Positions 1-5,274 are shown, numbered from the stretch's first letter. The stretch: DNA of 5,717 nt from an uncultured Faecalibacterium sp. (GCA_934525735.1 CAKSZM010000092.1:1-5717); one strand, 5' to 3'. Notes: generated from the letters alone by a model not told the origin. Program-made: numbers and translations.

Positions 1-126
1 GCAGACGGCAAGCTGGTGGCCTACAACACCGCCGTTGCTTACCCCATCGGCATCATCTTCGCCATCGCAATGTTGGCTCTGTTTATCCATGCTACCAAGA
101 AGCACACTGCTTCTCAGAAGGCATAA
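1..126 (+). CDS. C-terminal end of an integral membrane protein, probably a transporter (5' part outside window)
   Basis: Frame 1 is open from the window edge to a TAA at 124-126 and gives 41 residues. The stretch from about residue 10 to 32 is a hydrophobic membrane helix (AVAYPIGIIFAIAMLALFI), followed by a short basic tail (HATKKHTASQK) that would face the cytoplasm. A strong hairpin terminator starts 33 bases after the stop, as expected for the end of a real gene. The AYP-x-G turn before the last helix is faintly like the ends of AspT/YidE-type transporters, but this is a weak impression from 41 residues. MFS and other secondary carriers are equally possible. That it is a membrane protein C-terminus is well supported; the family is not. 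Confidence 0.7.
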   Translation, partial: ADGKLVAYNTAVAYPIGIIFAIAMLALFIHATKKHTASQKA

Positions 127-159
127 TGGATCTGCCACATCAGCTTTGAGCTGAATCCT

Positions 160-199
160 ACACCCCCGCCGCTGTCTCGTGCAGTGACGGGGGTGTTTG
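160..199 (+). terminator. Rho-independent terminator of the left-edge membrane protein gene
   Basis: The arms 160-174 and 182-196 pair over 15 positions, with one C-A mismatch and one G-T wobble, around a 7-base loop. The outer nine pairs (ACACCCCCG with CGGGGGTGT) are perfect and are followed by TTGT. The run of T is short, but the stem is strong and the position directly after the stop codon fits. It separates the upstream gene from the next one. Confidence 0.8.
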
Positions 200-244
200 T
201 CATATCGACCAAACCTCTGTGCCAAATCTTGGCAGGAAAAGGGG

Positions 245-274
245 TTGCATTTCGGTGCTTCCGGTGCGAAAATA
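245..274 (+). promoter_or_regulatory. Tentative promoter for the 310-1332 gene, with an upstream palindrome
   Basis: The gene at 310 must have a promoter between the terminator at 199 and its start. The best pair I can see is TTGCAT (245-250) and a poor -10 around 268-274 (GAAAAT/AAAATA), 17-18 bases apart. A perfect 6-bp inverted repeat, TGCCAA-ATC-TTGGCA (220-234), lies just upstream and could be a protein-binding site. Both calls are weak. No other recognisable element lies between 200 and 293. Confidence 0.25.
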
Positions 275-309
275 GAAGCGGAAAAATAAGAGTAAAGAAG
301 GGAACTTCC

Positions 310-1332
310 ATGATCTTTAAACCTGCACAGCTGGGTATGGCAAAACTGGACAAACAGGAGCTTGAGGAGGACAAAAAGTCCTGCCGGAAAATCGGCCCCT
401 GCGGTGTCGGCAAAAAGGCGCTGTACCTGAACAGCTTTTACATCGACCGCCGTTACTATCTGCCCTACGGCAGCATTTCCCGCGTGTACAAGCGGGTGGC
501 CATGAGCTCCGGCGGTTTTACCGGCAAGGGCATGTTCGCCTCCATGGCCTACCTTGTGGTGGAGTACGACGGCGGCAAACAGAAGCAGTGCAACTTCAAG
601 TACGAGCAGGATGTGGACAAGATCCTGGAAGTGCTGGCCAAGGAGCAGCCGCAGATCCGCACCCTGAGCGAAGCCGGAGAGCAGGCGCTGGAAAAGAAGG
701 CAGCGGAAAAGGCTGCCCGCAAACTGCCGGAAGAACAGCTGACGGATGAGGCAAAACACAGCGTCTCCGTCCTGCGCAAGGCAAAGGAATACCTTGAGGC
801 AAAGCCCGAACTGTCGGAGGAGCTGAGCGCAGCCGAACGCCGTAAGCGCGCCCAGCTGCAGAGCAAGCCGGTATACCGTTATGTGGCGCTGGCTATCTTC
901 ATCATGGGCTTTGTGGCGGCGGCCTACGGCCTGTATTCGATCACGACCCATACAGGCAGCTACGGCATCTACTTCACGCTGTTCGGCATCGCGGCCATCT
1001 TTCTGTTCTCCAGCTACAACATGCTGCCCACCGCCCGCAACAACCACAATGCCATTATGAAGCGCGCCGACAAGGCGGAAGCGGCCATGGCAGAATATGT
1101 AAAGCATTACCCGGGCGGGGCGTTCCCGGTGCCCAGCTGCTACGCCCATCCCATCGTGCTCAAGCAGATGACCGATGCTGTGGAGGAGGGCCGCGCCGTC
1201 ACCGTGCCCGAAGCACTGGACGCTGTGGAAAAGCGCCTGCAGGCCCTGAATGCGGACGTGCAGGTGGAGCAGGAAGAATACGACGAGGTCGTTGCCATCA
1301 AGGCCATGTTCCTGAACCACGATTATCAGTAA
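310..1332 (+). CDS. Two-helix membrane protein of unknown function with an N-terminal beta-rich domain
   Basis: This is a 340-residue protein that I cannot assign to a characterised family. The frame is open from 184, but ATG at 310 is chosen because an AAGAAGGGA Shine-Dalgarno site (295-303) precedes it and the upstream residues are low-quality sequence. Residues about 36-110 form a compact, probably beta-rich region (LYLNSFYIDRRYYLPYGSISRVYKR, then a Gly-rich turn SSGGFTGKG and a strand ending CNFKYE); by eye it could be a PH-like fold, but that is inference. Residues 115-182 are charged, Glu/Lys/Ala-rich and probably helical or coiled coil. Two membrane segments follow at about 190-212 and 218-238, then a 100-residue helical C-terminal tail. 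No signal peptide is visible, so the N and C domains are probably both cytoplasmic, joined by a membrane hairpin. It is a single-gene unit between two terminators. Confidence 0.88.
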   Translation: MIFKPAQLGMAKLDKQELEEDKKSCRKIGPCGVGKKALYLNSFYIDRRYYLPYGSISRVYKRVAMSSGGFTGKGMFASMAYLVVEYDGGKQKQCNFKYEQDVDKILEVLAKEQPQIRTLSEAGEQALEKKAAEKAARKLPEEQLTDEAKHSVSVLRKAKEYLEAKPELSEELSAAERRKRAQLQSKPVYRYVALAIFIMGFVAAAYGLYSITTHTGSYGIYFTLFGIAAIFLFSSYNMLPTARNNHNAIMKRADKAEAAMAEYVKHYPGGAFPVPSCYAHPIVLKQMTDAVEEGRAVTVPEALDAVEKRLQALNADVQVEQEEYDEVVAIKAMFLNHDYQ

Positions 1333-1342
1333 AAAATTTTGC

Positions 1343-1374
1343 AGCCTTCCCTGCTCCGAGGAAGGCTCTTTTGT
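1343..1374 (+). terminator. Rho-independent terminator after the 310-1332 gene
   Basis: AGCCTTCC (1343-1350) and GGAAGGCT (1360-1367) form a perfect 8-bp stem with a 9-base loop. It is followed by CTTTTGTT and sits 10 bases after the stop codon. An A-rich run (1331-1336) precedes it. Confidence 0.88.
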
Positions 1375-1387
1375 TGCGGCTAACTTC

Positions 1388-1416
1388 TTGCGCGGCGGGC
1401 AGGTGCGTCCTATAAT
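1388..1416 (+). promoter_or_regulatory. Sigma-A-type promoter of the aldo/keto reductase gene
   Basis: TTGCGC (1388-1393) and a perfect TATAAT (1411-1416) are separated by 17 bases. Transcription would begin near 1423, about 35 bases before the ATG at 1458. It lies just beyond the previous terminator, so the reductase is its own transcription unit. Confidence 0.8.
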
Positions 1417-1457
1417 AAAAACAGAAGTGCAAATCATCCCGAACGGAGGAAATAGCT

Positions 1458-2486
1458 ATGGATATGGTCACCCTTGGCAGCACCGGCATCACCGTGAACA
1501 AAAACGGTTTCGGCGCACTGCCCATTCAGCGCATCTCGCAGGAAGATGCTGTGTATCTGGCCCGCAAGGCTTACAAGGCAGGCATCCGCTTCTTCGACAC
1601 GGCCCGCGCTTACACCGACAGTGAAGTCAAGCTGGGCGAAGCTTTTGACGGCATCCGCACGGAGGTGTACATCGCCACCAAGACGGCGGCGCAGAATGCA
1701 GAGGACTTCTGGAAGGACCTGCACACTTCCCTGACCAACCTGCGCACCGATTACATCGACCTGTATCAGTTCCACAACCCGGCCTTCTGCCCGAAGCCCG
1801 GTGACGGCAGCGGTCTGTACGAGGCCATGCAGGAGGCCAAAGCCAAAGGCATGATCCGGCACATCGGCATCACCAACCACCGCCTGAAGGTGGCGCACGA
1901 AGCCATTGACAGCGGTCTGTATGAGACGCTGCAGTTCCCGTTCAGCTATATCTCCGGGGAGCAGGAGCTGGAACTGGTCAACAAGTGCAAGGCGGCCAAC
2001 ATGGGCTTTATCGCGATGAAAGGCCTGTCCGGCGGCCTTATCACCAACAGTGCAGCGGCTTATGCCTTTGAGGCACAGTACGACGGCGTGCTGCCCATCT
2101 GGGGCGTACAGCGGGAAAAGGAGCTGGACGAGTTCCTCTCTTACATCGACAACCCGCCCCGCATGACCGACGAGATCAAGGCAGTCATCGACCACGACCG
2201 CGCGGAGCTGTGCGGCGAGTTCTGCCGCGGCTGCGGTTACTGCATGCCCTGCCCGGCCGGCATCGAGATCAACAACTGTGCCCGCATGAGCCTGCTGCTG
2301 CGCCGTTCGCCTTCCGCAGAACATCTCAGCCCGGAAGGGCAGGCCAAGATGAAAAAGATCGAGGGCTGCCTGCACTGCAACCAGTGCAAGGCCAAGTGCC
2401 CTTACGGGCTGGATACACCCGCTCTGCTGGCCCGCAACTATGAGGACTATAAGCGGGTCCTGGCCGGAGAAGTGAAAGTGCAATAA
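1458..2486 (+). CDS. Aldo/keto reductase with C-terminal two-cluster ferredoxin domain
   Basis: This 342-residue cytoplasmic oxidoreductase belongs to the group of predicted aldo/keto reductases fused to a 4Fe-4S dicluster domain (COG1453 type). The ATG has a strong GGAGGA site (1445-1450) seven bases upstream. Residues 1-235 form the TIM barrel: Asp47, Tyr52 (FFDTARAY), Lys75 (IATK) and His106 (YQFHN) match the AKR catalytic tetrad, and GVQREKELDEF near 216 matches the usual cofactor-binding region. Residues 250-342 carry two Cys clusters: C256/C259/C262/C265 in CRGCGYCMPCP, and the canonical CxxCxxCxxxCP at C304/C307/C310/C314. The fold predicts NAD(P)H-linked carbonyl reduction or alcohol oxidation. 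The Fe-S domain suggests electrons can also pass to or from ferredoxin or a flavin partner. The substrate is unknown and no neighbour suggests one. Confidence 0.93.
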   Translation: MDMVTLGSTGITVNKNGFGALPIQRISQEDAVYLARKAYKAGIRFFDTARAYTDSEVKLGEAFDGIRTEVYIATKTAAQNAEDFWKDLHTSLTNLRTDYIDLYQFHNPAFCPKPGDGSGLYEAMQEAKAKGMIRHIGITNHRLKVAHEAIDSGLYETLQFPFSYISGEQELELVNKCKAANMGFIAMKGLSGGLITNSAAAYAFEAQYDGVLPIWGVQREKELDEFLSYIDNPPRMTDEIKAVIDHDRAELCGEFCRGCGYCMPCPAGIEINNCARMSLLLRRSPSAEHLSPEGQAKMKKIEGCLHCNQCKAKCPYGLDTPALLARNYEDYKRVLAGEVKVQ

Positions 2487-2491
2487 ACAAG

Positions 2492-2527
2492 AGAGCGCCC
2501 TGTGTGAAGTCTCACACAGGGCGCTCT
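2492..2527. terminator. Shared bidirectional terminator between the convergent reductase and MATE genes
   Basis: The arms 2492-2507 and 2512-2527 pair perfectly over 16 bp around a 4-base loop (AGTC). The hairpin starts 6 bases after the reductase stop and ends 13 bases before the MATE stop on the other strand. Read on the minus strand it is followed by CTTGTTTATT, a usable T-rich tail. On the plus strand the tail (TGCAGTTA) is poor, so stem strength must do most of the work there. Confidence 0.85.
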
Positions 2528-2540
2528 TGCAGTTACAGGC

Positions 2541-3902
2541 TTATGCAGCCTGCGGATGCTTGAAAATAGCCATGGACTGTTTGTAGCAGTGGGCGAAATA
2601 TACGATCTCGGCCAGCGCCGTCAGCGCCCAGCTGCAGGGGTACAGCGCGTACAGGGAGGGGATGGTGTGGAAGTGGGCAAAGATGGTGTACACCCAGATC
2701 ACCCGGAATATGCAGGAACCCAGCACCACGATGATGGTGGGCACCACGGTCTTGCCCAGCCCGCGGGAGGCGGCAATGGTGCAGTCCATAAAGGCGGAGA
2801 TGCAGTAGGCAAACGCCATCACGCCCACGCGCTTCATGCCGGCGTCGATGACGGCGCTTTCGGTGGTGAACAGTGCCAGGAAGGTGCGCCCGAAGAAGAA
2901 CAGGCTCCCGCCAAGGATCAGTCCCACGCCGAAGGAGTAGCCCAGACTGATGAAGTAGCTTTTCTTCACGCGGTCCGGCTTGCCTGCGCCGTAGTTCTGG
3001 CTCATGAAGCTGGCGCAGGCCATATAGAACGCGGCCATGCAGTCGTAGATCATGGCGTCGGCGTTGGCGGCGGCGCTGTTGCCCTTGACCATGAGCGAGT
3101 CGAAGGAGTTGACGCCTGCCTGAATGAACAGATTTGCAATGGCAAAAATGGCGTTCTGAAAACCGGCCGGAACGCCCAGCGCAAGAATGCTTTTGGTCGT
3201 GACCGGGTCAAGGTGCAGCTTTTGTGGATCCAGCACATAGCAGTCCTGAACCCGGGTCAGCGCCCGCAGGATCAGCCCCGCCGAGACGCACTGGGAAATC
3301 GCGCTGGCCAGCGCAACGCCTACTACGCTCAGGCCGCAGACGATTACGAAAAACAGGTTCAGCGCAATATTCAGCGCGCCTGCAATGGACAGATAAGTCA
3401 GCGGCTTTTTGGTGTCGCCGATGGCGCTGAACACGGCATTGCCGAAGTTGTACAGCGCCAGTGCCGGCATGCCCAGAAAGTATACCCGCAGGTACAGGAT
3501 GGCACCGGGCAGCAGATCCTCTTTGGTGTTCAGCAGCCGCAGCATGAAGGGCGAGCCCAGCAGACCCACGAACAACAGCACCACACCGGCGATCAGGCTG
3601 ACGATGGCAGCCGAGTGGACCGTCTTCTCTACGTCGTGCTCATGCCGCGCACCGTAGAACCGGGCCACCAGCACATTGATGCCGTTGCTCAGGCCAATCA
3701 GAAAGCCGGTGAACAGGGTGACAAGGATGCTGGTGGAACCCACGGCACCCAGCGCCGTAGAGCCTGCAAACCGCCCCACGACGGCGACGTCCGACATGTT
3801 GAACAGCACCTGCAGCAGGTTGGAAAGCGCCAGCGGCAGGCTGACCAGAAAGATCTGCTTCGCCAGAGGGCCTTCGGTCAGGGATGTTGTAGTTGACTTC
3901 AT
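2541..3902 (-). CDS. MATE family multidrug/metabolite efflux transporter
   Basis: This 453-residue polytopic membrane protein has the usual MATE length and about twelve helices in two homologous halves. Such transporters export cationic drugs or metabolites in exchange for Na+ or H+. The N-terminal half shows LPLALSNLLQVLFNMSDVAV (22-41) and VGRFAGSTALGAVG (42-55), then NVLVARFYGARHEHDVEK (76-93). The second half repeats this at about 244-262 and FMSQNYGAGKPDRVKKSY (299-316). GDTKKP (162-167) matches the conserved loop seen in bacterial members. The frame extends upstream to 4127, but the extra 75 residues are basic non-membrane sequence that crosses the promoter and repeat element, so ATG at 3902 (MKSTTTSLTEGPLAKQ) is chosen. 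The ribosome site is weak: AAAGAGAAT abuts the ATG and AGGA lies further up. Substrate and coupling ion cannot be told from the sequence. Confidence 0.94.
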   Translation of the reverse strand: MKSTTTSLTEGPLAKQIFLVSLPLALSNLLQVLFNMSDVAVVGRFAGSTALGAVGSTSILVTLFTGFLIGLSNGINVLVARFYGARHEHDVEKTVHSAAIVSLIAGVVLLFVGLLGSPFMLRLLNTKEDLLPGAILYLRVYFLGMPALALYNFGNAVFSAIGDTKKPLTYLSIAGALNIALNLFFVIVCGLSVVGVALASAISQCVSAGLILRALTRVQDCYVLDPQKLHLDPVTTKSILALGVPAGFQNAIFAIANLFIQAGVNSFDSLMVKGNSAAANADAMIYDCMAAFYMACASFMSQNYGAGKPDRVKKSYFISLGYSFGVGLILGGSLFFFGRTFLALFTTESAVIDAGMKRVGVMAFAYCISAFMDCTIAASRGLGKTVVPTIIVVLGSCIFRVIWVYTIFAHFHTIPSLYALYPCSWALTALAEIVYFAHCYKQSMAIFKHPQAA

Positions 3903-3934
3903 ATTCTCTTTTTTCCTTTGCCTGAAACAAAACC

Positions 3935-3956
3935 GTGCCCGCGCACACCGGGGCAC
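3935..3956 (-). promoter_or_regulatory. Hairpin at the 5' end of the MATE transcript
   Basis: On the minus strand GTGCCC and GGGCAC (3951-3956 and 3935-3940) form a perfect 6-bp inverted repeat around a GC-rich 10-base loop. From the promoter at 3963-3990 the start of transcription should fall near 3956. The hairpin would then be the very first structure of a roughly 54-base leader. It may protect the 5' end of the mRNA or be an operator; neither is proved. Confidence 0.4.
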
Positions 3957-3962
3957 ACATCT

Positions 3963-3990
3963 ATTATATAAAGGCGCGAAGCTTTTGCAA
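3963..3990 (-). promoter_or_regulatory. Promoter of the MATE transporter gene
   Basis: On the minus strand TTGCAA (3985-3990) and a perfect TATAAT (3963-3968) are 16 bases apart. The predicted start near 3956 leaves a leader of about 54 bases. It supports the ATG at 3902 rather than the longer open frame. Confidence 0.72.
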
Positions 3991-4030
3991 GAGGGAGAAT
4001 CCAGTCGCAGGACATCTCTGCAGCGCGGCC

Positions 4031-4145
4031 TCCCTATGGGTTGGGAACCGCGCACTAGCAAAAGCCACACGGGTGCTTTTGCTATGGTACTATCGCGCCA
4101 CCGCCCCGATCGAATCCTCCGGAGCATAAAGAATCCCCGACATAC
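4031..4145 (+). repeat. Copy 1 of a tandem, structure-forming direct repeat (strand of function unknown)
   Basis: This unit aligns without gaps, at an offset of 139 bases, to copy 2 at 4170-4285. It starts with a 27-base block (4031-4057) identical to copy 2 at 24 positions, including the invariant 19-mer GGTTGGGAACCGCGCACTA (4039-4057). Within it TCCC (4031-4034) can pair with GGGA (4043-4046). A hairpin follows: TAGCAAAAGC (4056-4065) with GCTTTTGCTA (4074-4083). A less similar stretch leads to a second conserved block, CGAATCCTCC (4111-4120), and then to AAAGAATCCCCGAC. That last stretch resembles the left arm of the terminator in copy 2, but here the right arm is missing. No credible protein reading was found. 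The plus strand is a nominal choice. Confidence 0.7.
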
Positions 4146-4169
4146 GAAAAAACGGTCTCTTGTTAGACA

Positions 4170-4285
4170 TTCCTACAGGTTGGGAACCGCGCACTAAGCA
4201 ACAGCCCACCGGGCTGATTGCTTACCCTGCTGCGCAGGGTCGTGCTGTTCGGATCCTCCCTGGCAATAAGAAAGTCCCAACACAC
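4170..4285 (+). repeat. Copy 2 of the tandem, structure-forming direct repeat
   Basis: TTCCTACA (4170-4177) is followed by the invariant 19-mer (4178-4196), at the same spacing as in copy 1. The hairpin at the same place is made of different bases: TAAGCAA plus CAGCCC pairs with GGGCTG plus TTGCTTA (4195-4222), with one bulge. This copy has an extra hairpin, CCCTGC-TGC-GCAGGG (4225-4239). The second conserved block CGGATCCTCC (4250-4259) differs from copy 1 at one base. The tail runs into the left arm of the terminator hairpin at 4268-4307. Over the ungapped 110-base alignment roughly three-fifths of positions are identical, concentrated in the two flanking blocks. Confidence 0.7.
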
Positions 4286-4307
4286 AAATGTGTGCTGGGA
4301 CTTTCTT
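4268..4307 (-). terminator. Terminator of tRNA-Arg, possibly also ending a plus-strand transcript
   Basis: AAGAAAGTCCCA (4268-4279) pairs perfectly with TGGGACTTTCTT (4296-4307). After one A-C mismatch the stem continues with CACAC against GTGTG. On the minus strand it starts on the last base of the tRNA CCA end and finishes CTTTCTTATT. Because both ends carry TTTCTT or its complement, it could work in both directions. It is shared by the tRNA and copy 2 of the repeat element. Confidence 0.8.
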
Positions 4308-4383
4308 GGTGCGACCGGGAGGATTCGAACCTCTGGCCTTCCGGGTCGGAGCCGAACGCTCTATCCAGCTGAGCTACGATCGC
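4307..4383 (-). tRNA. tRNA-Arg, anticodon CCG (reads CGG)
   Basis: The 77-base gene folds as a standard cloverleaf. The acceptor stem is GCGATCG with CGGTCGC (one T-G wobble), and the D stem is GCTC/GAGC. The anticodon stem is TTCGG/CCGGA with loop CTCCGAC, giving anticodon CCG at 4347-4349. The variable loop is AGGCC. The T arm is AGAGG-TTCGAAT-CCTCC, with an A-C mismatch at pair 49-65. The discriminator is A and CCA is encoded (4307-4309). It lies 67 bases downstream of coaX on the same strand, has its own promoter, and runs directly into its terminator. Confidence 0.96.
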
Positions 4384-4386
4384 AAA

Positions 4387-4408
4387 TTGTACCACTGAAC
4401 TGGTACAA
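4387..4408 (-). promoter_or_regulatory. Inverted repeat at the predicted start of the tRNA-Arg transcript
   Basis: TTGTACCA (4387-4394) and TGGTACAA (4401-4408) are perfect inverted copies around a 6-base loop. The transcript start expected from the promoter at 4412-4440 is near 4405. The repeat could therefore be a short leader hairpin ahead of RNase P cleavage, an operator, or a weak terminator for read-through from coaX (it is followed on the minus strand by TTTG). The sequence does not decide among these. Confidence 0.45.
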
Positions 4409-4411
4409 CAC

Positions 4412-4440
4412 AGTATAACACATCGGGATGCAAAATGCAA
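4412..4440 (-). promoter_or_regulatory. Promoter of tRNA-Arg
   Basis: On the minus strand TTGCAT (4435-4440) and TATACT (4412-4417) are 17 bases apart. The start near 4405 would leave a leader of about 22 bases before the mature tRNA 5' end at 4383. It begins just 10 bases beyond the coaX stop codon. Confidence 0.72.
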
Positions 4441-4450
4441 ACGAAATTCG

Positions 4451-5227
4451 TCAGCTCTTCCGGTTGCGCAGCCAGATGCGGTACAGGCCGTCGGTGATCA
4501 GCGTCTCGCGGTAGCGGATGGGCGTCCGGCAGGCGTCCCGGATGGCAGCAGGCAGATTTCCGGTGGCGTAAAAGGCCGTCTGCGGGCCGAGTTCTGCACG
4601 GAAGCGCTCGGCCAGACCGTCCATCTGACTTGCAGTGCCCAGCACAAAACCGTTCTGCAGGCAGGAAGAAGTGCACTTGCCCAGAATGGACGCAGGCACC
4701 TTTGCAGCCAGATCGATCTGAGGCAGCTGGGCGGTGTTCTGCACCAGCGCGTTCAGAGACAGCTGCGGCCCGGGCAGGATCACGCCGCCCACAAGCTCCT
4801 GCTTCTCATTGACGGCCATCATGGAGATGGCGGTGTCGGCCGAGATCACGACCAGCGGCCCGGGACACTCGGCCAGAGCTGCCACAGCGCCGCACAGAAG
4901 CTCTGCACCCAGCTGGGCGGGGTTGTCCAGCCGCAGTTTGATGCCGCTCTTCAGCCCTGGGCCGACCGTCAGGATGCGGGCCTTGCACAGGATCTGCAGG
5001 GCAGCCAGCACCCGCCCGCTGAGCACCGGTACCACACTGCCCAGAATGCCGCCCTCGATCTGAGCAGGGGATGCACCATGGAGAGAAAGCAGATTGACCA
5101 GCCGGATGGCATATTCATCAATCGTAGCGGCGGGGTCGGAATGGAGCCGCCCGCAGAAACGGAGCGTGTCCTGTTCGTAGCCGCCCACCGTGATGTGGGT
5201 GTTGCCGATATTAACGGTAAGAATCAT
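4451..5227 (-). CDS. coaX: CoaX-like protein (type III pantothenate kinase homologue) with altered active-site motifs
   Basis: Type III pantothenate kinases phosphorylate pantothenate with ATP, the first step of coenzyme A synthesis. They are cytoplasmic ASKHA-fold dimers of about 255-265 residues; this one has 258. The start is ATG at 5227, with AGAGGGGG upstream; the ATG at 5260 lies only about 8 bases from the predicted transcript start. Family hallmarks are clear: NIGNTHITVGG (6-16), ILGSVVPVLS (61-70), DNPAQLGAE (101-109), GGVILPGPQLSLNAL (147-161), TAQLP (165-169), GKCT (183-186), YATGNLP (220-226) and TDGLYRI (245-251). However, the usual D-x-G-N-T Asp is Asn6, the G-A-D-R motif reads GAEL (Glu109, Leu110), and the D-x-G-T-A-T motif reads SADTAI (Ser129, Asp131). 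Homology is secure; kinase activity is doubtful. It is divergent from the rRNA promoters and followed by tRNA-Arg. Confidence 0.85.
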   Translation of the reverse strand: MILTVNIGNTHITVGGYEQDTLRFCGRLHSDPAATIDEYAIRLVNLLSLHGASPAQIEGGILGSVVPVLSGRVLAALQILCKARILTVGPGLKSGIKLRLDNPAQLGAELLCGAVAALAECPGPLVVISADTAISMMAVNEKQELVGGVILPGPQLSLNALVQNTAQLPQIDLAAKVPASILGKCTSSCLQNGFVLGTASQMDGLAERFRAELGPQTAFYATGNLPAAIRDACRTPIRYRETLITDGLYRIWLRNRKS

Positions 5228-5274
5228 AGAAACCAAAGCCCCCTCTGACAGCGCATACAATGTAATATATACTT

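Noticed and set aside
184..309. Upstream extension of the 310-1332 protein to 184
   Set aside because: The extension would begin inside the right arm of the preceding terminator and lacks a ribosome site, whereas ATG 310 has a good one.
1434..2483. Minus-strand open frame (349 codons) opposite the aldo/keto reductase
   Set aside because: It mirrors the reductase codon pattern of GC-rich DNA. The plus strand has the catalytic tetrad, Fe-S cysteines, promoter and ribosome site.
2556..3896. Long plus-strand open frame (446 codons) opposite the MATE gene
   Set aside because: It is the antisense of a clear MATE transporter. Its product is rich in Gln, His, Gly and Ala with no hydrophobic core or motif, and it has no ribosome site.
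3903..4127. N-terminal extension of the MATE protein to an upstream ATG
   Set aside because: The extra 75 residues are arginine-rich, read through the repeat element and the MATE promoter, and precede a normal MATE N-terminus.
3676..4197. Plus-strand open frame crossing the MATE 5' end and repeat copy 1
   Set aside because: It overlaps a real gene and its promoter. The similarity of its tail to another frame through copy 2 (GWEPRT...TG...RIL) is explained by the ungapped DNA repeat. The conserved hairpins favour structure over protein, though coding cannot be wholly excluded with two copies.
4031..4285. CRISPR array or tRNA-like pseudogene as an explanation of the tandem repeat
   Set aside because: There are only two copies at a 139-base period, with variable hairpins rather than unrelated spacers. 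No acceptor, D or anticodon arms can be drawn; only the T-arm-like tail resembles a tRNA.
4160..4372. Plus-strand short frames through repeat copy 2 and the tRNA
   Set aside because: Their C-terminal parts are simply the antisense of tRNA-Arg, a frequent source of false small proteins, and they lack a ribosome site.
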